In this document: in pieces, positions 1 through 6,720 of the stretch
How positions within the stretch are numbered: position 1 is the first letter of the stretch
Layout of the letters: every line of letters starts with the position of its first letter
From: Ktedonobacterales bacterium
GTDB taxonomy: Bacteria > Chloroflexota > Ktedonobacteria > Ktedonobacterales > JADMIN01
Direction of reading: 5' to 3'
DNA length: 17,573 nucleotides
Assembly: GCA_025935235.1 (NCBI GenBank)
Contig: JAICVT010000050.1
Span: forward strand, 1 to 17,573
Position numbers and translations under genes: made by a program
The notes under the pieces: model-generated
What the model saw: only the letters and a program-made list of their open reading frames with translations
Database searches by the model: none
Told to the model about the DNA's origin: nothing

Positions 1-38
1 CCTCGAAGTATGCCGGACTCACGCGGGCGGCGGGCCAA

Positions 39-1313
39 TCACGCCCTCGGGCCGATCACGCCCTCGTCGGCCAGCGCTCGCAGGTCCTCATCGGAGAGGT
101 TTAGCAGATCGCGCAGTATCGCTGCGTTGTCGCGCGCTGGCTCGCCGCCCGCGAAGCGCAGCGCGCCCGGCGTCTCGCTCAGCGTCGGCACGATGCCCGG
201 CATGACCACCTCGCCGCTCGGGAACCGCTCGTCGGGGATGCGCGCAATCATGCCGCGCGCCTGAAACTGCGGATCGTGGACGATATCGGCGATACTCATC
301 ACCGGCCCCGCTGGCACGCCTGCCTCGTCCAGCGCCGCTTGCGCCTCCACCAGCGTCCGGCTCATCGTCCAGCGCGCGATGATCGCGTCCAACTCCTCGA
401 TGTGCGCCACGCGACCGCGATTGTCCTTGAATCGCTCATCGGTCGCCAGCTCGGGCATGCCCATCGCGCGGGCGAACCGGCGGAAGACGTTCTCACCGTT
501 GCCGCCAATGGCGATCCACTTGTCGTCGCCAGTGCGATAGACGTTCGACGGGGCAGCGCGCAGCAGCTTGTTGCCCGCGCGCTCGCGCACGACGCCCTTG
601 TGCGCGTACTCCGTGACCATGCCCTCGGTCAGCGCAAAGACCGACTCCGTGATCGCTACATCTACCACCTGCCCCACGCCCACCTGCTCCGCCACGCGCA
701 GCGCCATCACCGCGCCCAGCGCCGCCTGCTGCGCCGCCAGCATGTCGCCCAGGCTGACCCCAATCCGCACGGGCGGGCGGTCTGGGAAGCCCGTCACGTA
801 GCGCAGCCCACCCATCGACTCGCTGACATTGCCATACCCTGCCCGGTCGTGCGACGGGCCGGTCTGGCCATAGCCCGAGATGCGCACCAGCACAACCGCC
901 GGATTGACCTCGCGCATGCGCTCATAGCTCAGGTTCCAGGCGTCCAACCTGCCGGGACGAAAGTTCTCGACCACGATCTGGCTCGCCGCCACCAGCCGCA
1001 ACGCCAGCTCCTGTCCCTTCGGATGCCGCAGGTTGAGCGAGACGAGCCGCTTGTTGCGCGCCAGCGATAGCCACCACGCCGAGACCTCGCCCTCGCGCAT
1101 CGCGATCATCTCGCCCCACTGGCGCAGTTCGTCGCCGCTCCCTGGCTGCTCCACCTTGATCACCTCAGCGCCAAAGTCAGCCAGCATGCGTGTGGCGGCA
1201 GGCGCCGCGACAAACGAGCCAAGCTCCAGCACGCGCACGCCCGCCAGTGGACCCCGGCCCGCATACCGCCCCAGCGCCTCGTCCACCTCAGCCCTATCAC
1301 CCATGTCAGCCAT
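39..1313 (-). CDS. Family III CoA-transferase (CaiB/BaiF), copy 1
   Basis: A 424-residue CaiB/BaiF family (class III) CoA-transferase, close to the usual length of about 400. These soluble cytoplasmic enzymes move CoA from one acyl-CoA to a free carboxylic acid through an enzyme aspartyl-CoA thioester. The N-terminal signature is clear (LAGVRVLELGSFVAAPAATR, then DFGAEVIKVEQP), followed by RNKR, VVENFRPG and GYGQTGP. Asp190 in SLGDMLAA sits where the family nucleophile lies. I chose the ATG at 1313 because AAAGGCGG lies just upstream and the family homology begins soon after; the frame stays open for 63 more codons upstream, but that stretch is repeat-rich and resembles no domain. It is the last gene of the minus-strand array, 231 bp beyond the livK-like gene, and pairs with a second CoA-transferase at the far end. 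The family call is sure; donor and acceptor are unknown. Confidence 0.93.
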   Translation of the reverse strand: MADMGDRAEVDEALGRYAGRGPLAGVRVLELGSFVAAPAATRMLADFGAEVIKVEQPGSGDELRQWGEMIAMREGEVSAWWLSLARNKRLVSLNLRHPKGQELALRLVAASQIVVENFRPGRLDAWNLSYERMREVNPAVVLVRISGYGQTGPSHDRAGYGNVSESMGGLRYVTGFPDRPPVRIGVSLGDMLAAQQAALGAVMALRVAEQVGVGQVVDVAITESVFALTEGMVTEYAHKGVVRERAGNKLLRAAPSNVYRTGDDKWIAIGGNGENVFRRFARAMGMPELATDERFKDNRGRVAHIEELDAIIARWTMSRTLVEAQAALDEAGVPAGPVMSIADIVHDPQFQARGMIARIPDERFPSGEVVMPGIVPTLSETPGALRFAGGEPARDNAAILRDLLNLSDEDLRALADEGVIGPRA

Positions 1314-1380
1314 GCGAATCCGCCTTTCGTGATCGTTCGGCGGGCCAGAAGCGCGCCAGATGCAGCCCGCGCCTGAAGCA

Positions 1381-1436
1381 AACAGACGCTGGCGATTCTC
1401 ACCACGGCGAGCCGCAGGGAATCGCCAGCGCCTGTT
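1381..1436. repeat. 18-bp inverted repeat, long hairpin
   Basis: Positions 1381-1398 and 1419-1436 are inverted copies that match at 17 of 18 bases, separated by 20 bases. A smaller CGGC/GCCG hairpin sits inside the loop (1405-1414). It lies in the 231-bp gap between the livK-like gene and CoA-transferase copy 1. It could be a REP- or MITE-like intergenic element, or an RNA hairpin that limits read-through. No T-tract follows on either strand, so it is not a classical intrinsic terminator. Confidence 0.8.
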
Positions 1437-1444
1437 ACGCGATG

Positions 1445-1477
1445 TGTCGTCGCTTGTCGTCGCTTGTCGTCGCTTGT
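1445..1477. repeat. Tandem 10-bp direct repeat
   Basis: TGTCGTCGCT occurs three times head to tail (1445-1454, 1455-1464, 1465-1474), followed by the first three bases of a fourth unit. It directly abuts the inverted repeats on both sides. The units have no spacers, so this is a short tandem array prone to slippage and not a CRISPR. Function unknown. Confidence 0.9.
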
Positions 1478-1520
1478 GGCGCCCTGACCGCGGCCTACCC
1501 ACTCCGCGCTCAGGGGCGCC
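1478..1520. repeat. Inverted repeat with one-base bulge
   Basis: GGCGCCCTGA at 1478-1487 faces TCAGGGGCGCC at 1510-1520. The arms are complementary apart from one extra G, with a 22-base loop. This is one of three successive dyad elements downstream of the livK-like gene. It may form part of an intercistronic RNA structure, but no terminator T-run is present. Confidence 0.65.
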
Positions 1521-1534
1521 ACCCGCGCCAGGAG

Positions 1535-1558
1535 CCTGGAGCGTCTAGACGCTCCAGG
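1535..1558. repeat. 24-bp perfect palindrome over the livK-like stop codon
   Basis: CCTGGAGCGTCT (1535-1546) is followed immediately by its exact reverse complement (1547-1558). The palindrome contains the TAG stop of the receptor gene (1545-1547 on the minus strand) and encodes its last residues (Trp-Ser-Val). As RNA it could form a 10-bp stem with a CUAG tetraloop. No U-tract follows, so an intrinsic terminator is unlikely; mRNA 3'-end stabilisation or protein binding are alternatives. Confidence 0.85.
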
Positions 1559-2783
1559 ACGCGATCTGCTGCTCGCTCACGGTGAAGACCGTGTTCAGGT
1601 TCGTGCCAGTGGGATCCCACTGCACGACATCCCAGCTACCCGCGACGTTATGGAACTGGTTGTAGTCGTCGGAGCCAGAGGCGCCGTTGAAGTTGATGGA
1701 CTTGCCAGCCTTGAGCGCCGCCACGCCGTCTTTGTAGGTTGTGACGACCTCCCCGTTGCCTTCAGCGACCTTGGTTACGTAGTTGTTCCACACGGTCGGG
1801 TCAGTCGAGTGCGCAGCCGTCATCGCCAGACAGGCGATAATCACCGAGTCGTAGGTGTTCTGCGACAGCGTGACTGGCTGGTTCGTTCCCCAGACCTTCT
1901 GATACTGCTGCGTGTAATACTGCCACGCCGGGCCAGCGGGCGGCGAGCCATTCATGCCCGTCATGTACTTGCTGGCGTTCGCCAGGCCCATCGCCTTCGC
2001 CATGTTGACGTCGGCGCCGGCATCGGTCAGGATGAACGGCACGTTCATATGGCCGAGCTGCTGCACATCACTAAAGAACGTGCTCGCGGTCTGCGGGTCG
2101 GTCTGCATGAAGATCGCCTGCGGATTGGAGGCGAAGAGCTTCTCGACCTCAGAGCGATATGAGCTTTGATGCGGTGTCACCAGCTCCTTATCAGAGATCG
2201 TGCCACCGTGGTTGGTGAACGCCTTCGTCAGCGGATCAACCACACCAGCGGCGTTGGAGGTGGACTCGAAGAAGAGGCCGACGTTCGTGTAGCCCTTCTG
2301 GATCGCGTAGTACGCCATGCCGATGGCGAGCGTGGAGTCAGAAGGAGTTGTTCGCCAGACATACTTGTTGTTCATGTGGTCGAGCTGGGTCGTGCCACCT
2401 TCGACAAAGTCCGGCAGATGATTCGGATCGAATGTGTTGATGACGCCTTCGATCTCCAGCGATGAGGGGCCGAGAACGAAGGCCGGATTCGAGAGTTGAA
2501 GCTGTTTGAGCGCGGTGACAGCGTCCACGGCGTCGCCAGCGGTATCGGCCAGCTTTGCGTTGATCTGGTGGCCGTCGCAGCCGCCATTGGCGTTGATGTC
2601 TGCGATGCCCACTTTCGCGCCGTGCAGGAACCACTGTCCCACGAAGGGCTCGCGCCCCGTCATCGGGAACAACTCGCCGACGGTGATCGGCCCGGTATCC
2701 GCTCCCGGCGAGGTCCCGCAGGCGCTCAGCAGAAGCGAAACCGTCGCGACCACGGTCAGAAGCGCCGCGAACTGTTTGCGCAT
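1545..2783 (-). CDS. livK: ABC transporter solute-binding lipoprotein, LivK type
   Basis: A 412-residue type I periplasmic-binding-fold receptor of the branched-chain amino acid/amide (HAAT) uptake family. It begins with a lipoprotein signal: basic MRKQ, a hydrophobic core to residue 20, and lipobox LSAC with Cys22 as the lipidation site. The mature domain opens with ITVGELFPMTG and continues with ADINANGG and VLGPSS, which are typical of LivK/Peripla_BP_6 proteins. GGGAGGA eight bases before the ATG at 2783 fixes the start. It lies 169 bp downstream of livF in the same direction, so it is probably the extracellular receptor for LivHMGF. The ligand may be an amino acid, but neighbouring CoA-transferases and lyases suggest an organic acid, and HAAT receptors are known to bind such ligands. 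The stop codon lies inside a perfect palindrome. Confidence 0.92.
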   Translation of the reverse strand: MRKQFAALLTVVATVSLLLSACGTSPGADTGPITVGELFPMTGREPFVGQWFLHGAKVGIADINANGGCDGHQINAKLADTAGDAVDAVTALKQLQLSNPAFVLGPSSLEIEGVINTFDPNHLPDFVEGGTTQLDHMNNKYVWRTTPSDSTLAIGMAYYAIQKGYTNVGLFFESTSNAAGVVDPLTKAFTNHGGTISDKELVTPHQSSYRSEVEKLFASNPQAIFMQTDPQTASTFFSDVQQLGHMNVPFILTDAGADVNMAKAMGLANASKYMTGMNGSPPAGPAWQYYTQQYQKVWGTNQPVTLSQNTYDSVIIACLAMTAAHSTDPTVWNNYVTKVAEGNGEVVTTYKDGVAALKAGKSINFNGASGSDDYNQFHNVAGSWDVVQWDPTGTNLNTVFTVSEQQIASWSV

Positions 2784-2952
2784 AGATCGTCCTCCCGATA
2801 CATTCTAGGTGTGCGACACGGTCGGCCTACACTGGCATGCGAGCGTGTCGCATCTGTTTGCGCTGCGCGTAGGGAGAAGCATCAAAACGTCAGTCGCGCC
2901 ATGCAGGCGAGCCACAGAGCGCGCCCTGACGCAGCCACCCGCGCGCGCCGCC
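2784..2952 (-). promoter_or_regulatory. livF-livK intergenic region with inverted repeat
   Basis: This 169-bp gap sits inside an otherwise tightly packed transporter operon. TGCGACACG (2812-2820) and CGTGTCGCA (2844-2852) form a perfect 9-bp inverted repeat with a 23-base loop. On the minus strand a TAGAAT hexamer (2802-2807) is a possible -10 box, but the sequence 17 bases upstream is a poor -35. The hairpin may stabilise or separate transcripts so that the receptor is made in excess over the membrane parts, as is common for ABC importers. The repeat is seen; the role is inferred. Confidence 0.4.
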
Positions 2953-3717
2953 TCACAGCGGCGTCTGCGTCTGAGTGGCGCCTGGAGTGTCCGCCGGAGT
3001 CTCTCCTTTCTCTGATTTGCCCAGAAATATGGCAGGCAGATCGAGCGCGCGCATCTGGTCGGGCGTGCCTTCGACACAATTGCGACCAGCGACCAGCACA
3101 TAGACCCAGTCAGCGTTGCTGATGGCGCGCTCGACATTCTGCTCGACCACCACAACCGCGGTTCCCGCGTCGGCGATGGCATGCGCCTTCTGCCAGACGA
3201 CTTCGGTATAGATCGGCGACAGCCCGGCGGTCGGCTCATCCAGCAGCAGCGCGGCTGGCTCCAGCATCAGCGCCCGCGCCATCGCCAGCATGTTGCGCTG
3301 CCCGCCGCTCAGCGATCCGGCCTTCTTATGTTCCGCCGTCTTCAGGTCGGGGAAGATGCCGTAGATATGGTCAATGCGATGGCTCAGGTCACCCCGCAGG
3401 ATGAACCCGCCCATCTCCAGGTTCTCGCGGATGTTGAGGGTCGGAAAGACGTTGCTCTCCTGCGGCACATAGGCCAGCCCCATGCGAGCGACCTTATTGG
3501 CGGGCAGACCCGCCAGTGACTGGCCGTTCACGTTCACCGTGCCGCTGGTCGCTGGCAACACACCCGCGATGATCTTGAGGAAAGTTGACTTCCCCGCGCC
3601 GTTGGGGCCGACGATGGCGACGATCTTGCCCGCTTCCGCCCGAAGTGAGGCGTCCTGCACGATGGCAATCTTGCCGTAGCCGCCAGTGAGGCCCTCGACG
3701 CGCAATACTTCGTCCAT
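2953..3717 (-). CDS. livF: HAAT-family ABC transporter ATPase LivF
   Basis: A 254-residue ATP-binding subunit that powers uptake together with LivG at the inner face of the membrane. It shows Walker A GPNGAGKST (37-45), the Q-loop in VPQE (Gln86), the ABC signature LSGGQ (136-140) and Walker B ALLLDEPTAG (Asp160, Glu161). The switch position reads VEQN (191-194) instead of a His-containing H-loop, which is normal for LivF proteins. I take the ATG at 3717, one base after the livG stop, because the fold begins at once (MDEVLRVEGLTGGYG); an upstream ATG adds ten residues overlapping livG. The C-terminus carries a Thr/Gln/Pro-rich tail of about 20 residues that is not part of the fold. Translational coupling to livG is likely. 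Confidence 0.95.
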   Translation of the reverse strand: MDEVLRVEGLTGGYGKIAIVQDASLRAEAGKIVAIVGPNGAGKSTFLKIIAGVLPATSGTVNVNGQSLAGLPANKVARMGLAYVPQESNVFPTLNIRENLEMGGFILRGDLSHRIDHIYGIFPDLKTAEHKKAGSLSGGQRNMLAMARALMLEPAALLLDEPTAGLSPIYTEVVWQKAHAIADAGTAVVVVEQNVERAISNADWVYVLVAGRNCVEGTPDQMRALDLPAIFLGKSEKGETPADTPGATQTQTPL

Positions 3718-3718
3718 C

Positions 3719-4486
3719 TCAGCCCCCCAGATACGCCGCGACGACATCCTGATTGGCGCGCACTTGCTTCATGGTGCCGGTCGCCAGAGCGCGCCCGCTC
3801 GCCATCACGATGACGTGATCGCAAATCTGATCAACGATGCCCAGGTTGTGCTCGATCAGCAGGAAGGTCACGCCCGTTTTGCCCAACTCGACGATGTGCT
3901 GCGCCAGCCGCTCGGCCAGCGCCGGGTTGACGCCCGCCATTGGCTCATCCAGCAGCAGCAGCTTGGGCGAGGCCATCAGCGCGCGCGCCATCTCCAGCAG
4001 GCGCTTCTGCCCGCCGCTCAGGTTGCGCGCATAGTCGTCGCGCTTCTCGTAGAGGCCGAAGGTATTCAGCAGCGCGAGCGCCTTCTCGTAGTTCTCGCGT
4101 TCCTGCTGTCGCACCAGCCCGGGGCGAAAGATGGCGTTGAGCAGTTGCTCGCCCGCCTGATGCTGCGCTGGCGCCATCATGTTCTCCGCCACCGTCAGCG
4201 CCCCGAAGCCGCGCGAGATCTGGAAGGTGCGGATCAGGCCGCCCGAGCCGCGCCGATAGGGCGGCCACCGGCTGATATCCTCGCCGTTGAAGCGGATGCT
4301 CCCCTGGTGCGAGAGATAGAAGCCGGAGACGATATTCACCATCGTGCTCTTGCCCGCGCCGTTCGGCCCGATCAGCGCGGTGATTTGCCCGCTCGGCACG
4401 CTGAAGCTGCAATCGTCTACCGCCTTGACGCCGCCAAAGGCATGCGTCACATGCTCCACGTGCAGAATCTCAGCCTGCTGCGACAT
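3719..4486 (-). CDS. livG: HAAT-family ABC transporter ATPase LivG
   Basis: A 255-residue ATP-binding subunit, partner of LivF. Motifs are Walker A GPNGAGKST (40-48), signature LSGGQ (156-160), Walker B LLLLDEPMAG (Asp180, Glu181) and H-loop IEHN with His213. The sequence THAFGGVKAVDDCSF near the start and the GVNP after Walker B are typical of LivG. AAGGAGGG six bases before the ATG at 4486 strongly supports this start over one 57 bases upstream. The gene overlaps the 3' end of livM by 17 bp and runs into livF with a single-base gap, so all three are surely co-transcribed. Confidence 0.96.
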   Translation of the reverse strand: MSQQAEILHVEHVTHAFGGVKAVDDCSFSVPSGQITALIGPNGAGKSTMVNIVSGFYLSHQGSIRFNGEDISRWPPYRRGSGGLIRTFQISRGFGALTVAENMMAPAQHQAGEQLLNAIFRPGLVRQQERENYEKALALLNTFGLYEKRDDYARNLSGGQKRLLEMARALMASPKLLLLDEPMAGVNPALAERLAQHIVELGKTGVTFLLIEHNLGIVDQICDHVIVMASGRALATGTMKQVRANQDVVAAYLGG

Positions 4487-5489
4487 TGGCGCCCTCCTTC
4501 GCGATGGGAGCCGCTGGCCCGCCACGTCTGAGCGGGAGGTCAAAGAAGCGCCACTTTTTCTCCGGGATGATGCCCTGCGGTCGGAACCACAGCACGAGGA
4601 TCAGCAGCGAGCCGACGATGATGTTGCGCAGCGCGGGGATCAGGTCCGGATTATTCGACACCTGCGGCAGGAAGCGCGTCACCTCCTGGAACAGCACCGG
4701 CACCAGCAGCGCGCCGAGCGCCGCGCCCCAGTTGTTGCCCGTGCCGCCGATCAGCAGCGCGGTCCAGATGACGAACGTCTCGCCCGTCGTCCAGCCGCTG
4801 GGGTTGATGGCGGTGATGTACTCGATCAGCAGCCCACCCGCGATGCCAGCGTAGAAGCAGCCGATCACCATCGCGCTCATGCGGTACTTGAACGTGTTCT
4901 TGCCGAACGACTCCGCGACATCCTGATCTTCGCGGATGGAGCGCAGCGTGCGGCCATAGGGCGAGTTCTCGATGCGCTGCGCGAACCACCACATCCCCAG
5001 CATCACCACGCCAGCGAGCAGCACGAAGACCCACTGATACGTACCGTAGGAGATGCTGAAGCGATCCTGGAGCGGCGAGGGGACGCCGCCGAGGCCATCC
5101 CAGCCATTGAACAGCCCGGTGGTGTTGCCGACGAAATCGTAGGTGATGACGCCGACCGCGACGGTCACAATCGCCATATAGTCGCTGCGCAGTCGCTTGA
5201 GCGCGATCAGCCCGACCACCAGGCCAAACGCCGCCGACGCCAGCCCGCCCATCAACAGCGTCAGCGGGAACGGCCACGACAGCCCTAGCACATAGGTCTG
5301 GCCGCTGATGCCATTGGCCACAGGCAGGCTGAAGACGCCTGTGACATACGCGCCCAGCGCCATGAAGATGATGAACGCGAAGTTCAGGATGCCCGTGTAG
5401 CCGAACTGGATGTTCAATCCCCAGGTGAGAATGTTGTTGATGAAGAAGAACACCAGCAGCGTCGTGGCATACAAGACGATTTGGTTCAT
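4470..5489 (-). CDS. livM: HAAT-family ABC transporter permease LivM
   Basis: A 339-residue integral membrane permease that pairs with LivH to form the translocation path. It has multiple hydrophobic segments starting at residue 4, the family motif LNFAFIIFMALGAY (35-48), and a cytoplasmic coupling loop YGRTLRSIREDQDVAESF (178-195) that contacts the ATPases. The end carries the family signature RPQGIIPE (303-310), then a basic, Ala/Gly-rich cytoplasmic tail. The ATG at 5489 lies four bases after the livH stop, with GGGAAGG and GAGCGG upstream. The 3' end overlaps livG. The family is certain; substrate class is not readable from the permease. Confidence 0.95.
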   Translation of the reverse strand: MNQIVLYATTLLVFFFINNILTWGLNIQFGYTGILNFAFIIFMALGAYVTGVFSLPVANGISGQTYVLGLSWPFPLTLLMGGLASAAFGLVVGLIALKRLRSDYMAIVTVAVGVITYDFVGNTTGLFNGWDGLGGVPSPLQDRFSISYGTYQWVFVLLAGVVMLGMWWFAQRIENSPYGRTLRSIREDQDVAESFGKNTFKYRMSAMVIGCFYAGIAGGLLIEYITAINPSGWTTGETFVIWTALLIGGTGNNWGAALGALLVPVLFQEVTRFLPQVSNNPDLIPALRNIIVGSLLILVLWFRPQGIIPEKKWRFFDLPLRRGGPAAPIAKEGANVAAG

Positions 5490-5493
5490 CCGC

Positions 5494-6369
5494 TCATGCC
5501 TTCCCTTCTGAGGCGAAGATGCCTTGCGGTCGGAAGAGCAGCACCAGCACCAGAATGGCGAAGGCCGCGTCGTTTTTGTAGTCGGAGCTGAGCGGTATGG
5601 CGGAGATCTCGGTGACGATGCCGATCACCAGCGCGCCAACCATCGCGCCATAGGGCCGACCAATGCCGCCGAGGATCACCGCGGCGAAGATGACGAACAG
5701 GAAATCGCCACCGAATGCGGGCTGAAACGAGGAGATGTTGAGCGCCAGCACCACGCCCGCTAGCCCGGCCAGGAAGCCGCTGAGCAGCCAGGCGAAGTTC
5801 GTCACCAGCTCGGTGTCAATGCCGCAATTGCGCGCCAGCGCCGGATTATCAGACATGGCGCGCATGGCCTTGCCGACCTTGGTGTAGTTGAGCAGCACAT
5901 GCACGCCGGCCATCGCGACGATGGCGATGCCGATGATGATGAGTTGCGAGCCGGTCAGCAGGAAGGGGCCAATCGAATACTGTGTATCTGGCGGCACAGT
6001 GTAGCGCTGGAAGTCAGCGCCGAATGCCGCTAGCAGCACGTTCGAGAGGATCAGCGACAGGCCGAATGTCACCACCAGCATGAACAGCACGGGATACTGC
6101 CGCTTGGTGAAGGGCTGCAAGACGATCAGGTTGAGGATCACCGCCAGAACGCCCGTCAGGATGGCGCCCACCAGCAGCGCCAGCCAGATGTTCCAGCCAT
6201 AGTGGGAGTTAGCCAGCCACGCGAAGTAGGCGCCAAACGTCAGCAGCTCGCCGTGCGCGAAATTGACATAGTTCGTGACGCCAAACTGCAACGTCAGGGC
6301 GACGGAGGCCAGCGCCAGGATGGAGGCTGTCACCAACCCGAATCCAAGAGCATGGAGGTAGATGAGCAT
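5494..6369 (-). CDS. livH: HAAT-family ABC transporter permease LivH
   Basis: A 291-residue permease, first of the tightly packed livHMGF genes. It has about eight hydrophobic helices, the LivH hallmark NFAHGELLTFGAY (36-48), a coupling loop GKAMRAMSDNPALARNCG (166-183), LGGIGRPYGAMVGAL (233-247) and the C-terminal RPQGIFA signature. Two starts are possible: GTG at 6375 or ATG at 6369. I prefer the ATG, because GGGGAG sits at a good distance from it, while for the GTG the same motif would overlap or abut the start codon. Upstream are 351 bp without a gene, with repeated motifs and hairpins that may control the operon. Confidence 0.94.
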   Translation of the reverse strand: MLIYLHALGFGLVTASILALASVALTLQFGVTNYVNFAHGELLTFGAYFAWLANSHYGWNIWLALLVGAILTGVLAVILNLIVLQPFTKRQYPVLFMLVVTFGLSLILSNVLLAAFGADFQRYTVPPDTQYSIGPFLLTGSQLIIIGIAIVAMAGVHVLLNYTKVGKAMRAMSDNPALARNCGIDTELVTNFAWLLSGFLAGLAGVVLALNISSFQPAFGGDFLFVIFAAVILGGIGRPYGAMVGALVIGIVTEISAIPLSSDYKNDAAFAILVLVLLFRPQGIFASEGKA

Positions 6370-6620
6370 GGTCACTCCCCGCCGATGGAACGCGGTGGAC
6401 CACGACGCTCATCCTGCTGGGACGAGGCCAGCGACACGCTGATGCGCAGGTAGGTCTATTCGCCGGGCGCGTGTCGGCGGCTCTGCCGAGTCGCAGGACG
6501 GAGCGATGCGAGTCCCGCGGGTCTCTCTCCGCCACCAATGACAGAGAGCAGCTACACGACGCTAAGGGATACCATCGCCCCGCATCGTTCAGTCGTTGGG
6601 GAGAAGTGTAAGCTGGGGAA
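6370..6620 (-). promoter_or_regulatory. Hairpin-rich leader upstream of livH
   Basis: This stretch holds no credible gene but many dyads. CGACACGC (6432-6439) pairs with GCGTGTCG (6469-6476). CGGCTCTGCCG (6478-6488) is a tight hairpin, and CCCGCGGG (6514-6521) is palindromic. On the minus strand CTCTCT and AGAGAG flank about 14 bases near 6522-6547. If transcribed from a promoter near 6670, it would be a long 5' leader of livHMGF. A cis-acting RNA or protein-binding leader is possible. I do not recognise a known riboswitch. Confidence 0.35.
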
Positions 6621-6697
6621 CATAAACGCCGTGTAAACAAGAGCGCGCAGTCCCGCCCTGGCGCATAGACATTGTATAAACGGCTGGCATAAACGCC
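6621..6697 (-). promoter_or_regulatory. Four repeated TAAAC motifs, candidate promoter/operator of livHMGF
   Basis: The core TAAAC occurs four times in the same orientation within 72 bp (6623-6627, 6634-6638, 6677-6681, 6690-6694). The first and last share the exact decamer CATAAACGCC (6621-6630, 6688-6697). Start-to-start spacings are 11, 43 and 13 bases, so the sites form two close pairs. The minus strand also reads TATACAAT nearby (about 6671-6678), which resembles a -10 box. Paired direct repeats near a promoter are typical of OmpR-family regulator sites, and such a regulator is encoded nearby. The repeats are seen; regulator identity is inferred. Confidence 0.4.
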
Positions 6698-6720
6698 ACG
6701 CTCGCCACGGGCCGACGGCG

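Noticed and set aside
1445..1477. CRISPR array
   Set aside because: The 10-bp units are contiguous with no spacers and there are no cas genes.
1314..1502. 63-residue N-terminal extension of CoA-transferase copy 1
   Set aside because: It crosses the inverted repeats, looks like no domain, and the ATG at 1313 has a good ribosome site.
2953..3717. LivF missing its H-loop histidine (VEQN)
   Set aside because: Gln at this place is a usual trait of LivF proteins, not a defect.
3686..5288. Long plus-strand open frames (3686-4531, 4344-5288) opposite livG and livM
   Set aside because: They are antisense shadows of clear ABC genes, with Arg/His/Gln-rich low-complexity translations and no domain motifs.
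6391..6406. T-box-like sequence (minus-strand GTGGTCCACCGCG) just before livH
   Set aside because: It departs from the GGGTGGNACCGCG consensus, and I could not find a convincing Stem I with specifier loop upstream.
6370..6720. Small minus-strand frames (6209-6640, 6552-6803) before livH
   Set aside because: They overlap livH or the receptor gene in another frame and have random-looking, Arg/Cys/Ser-rich translations.
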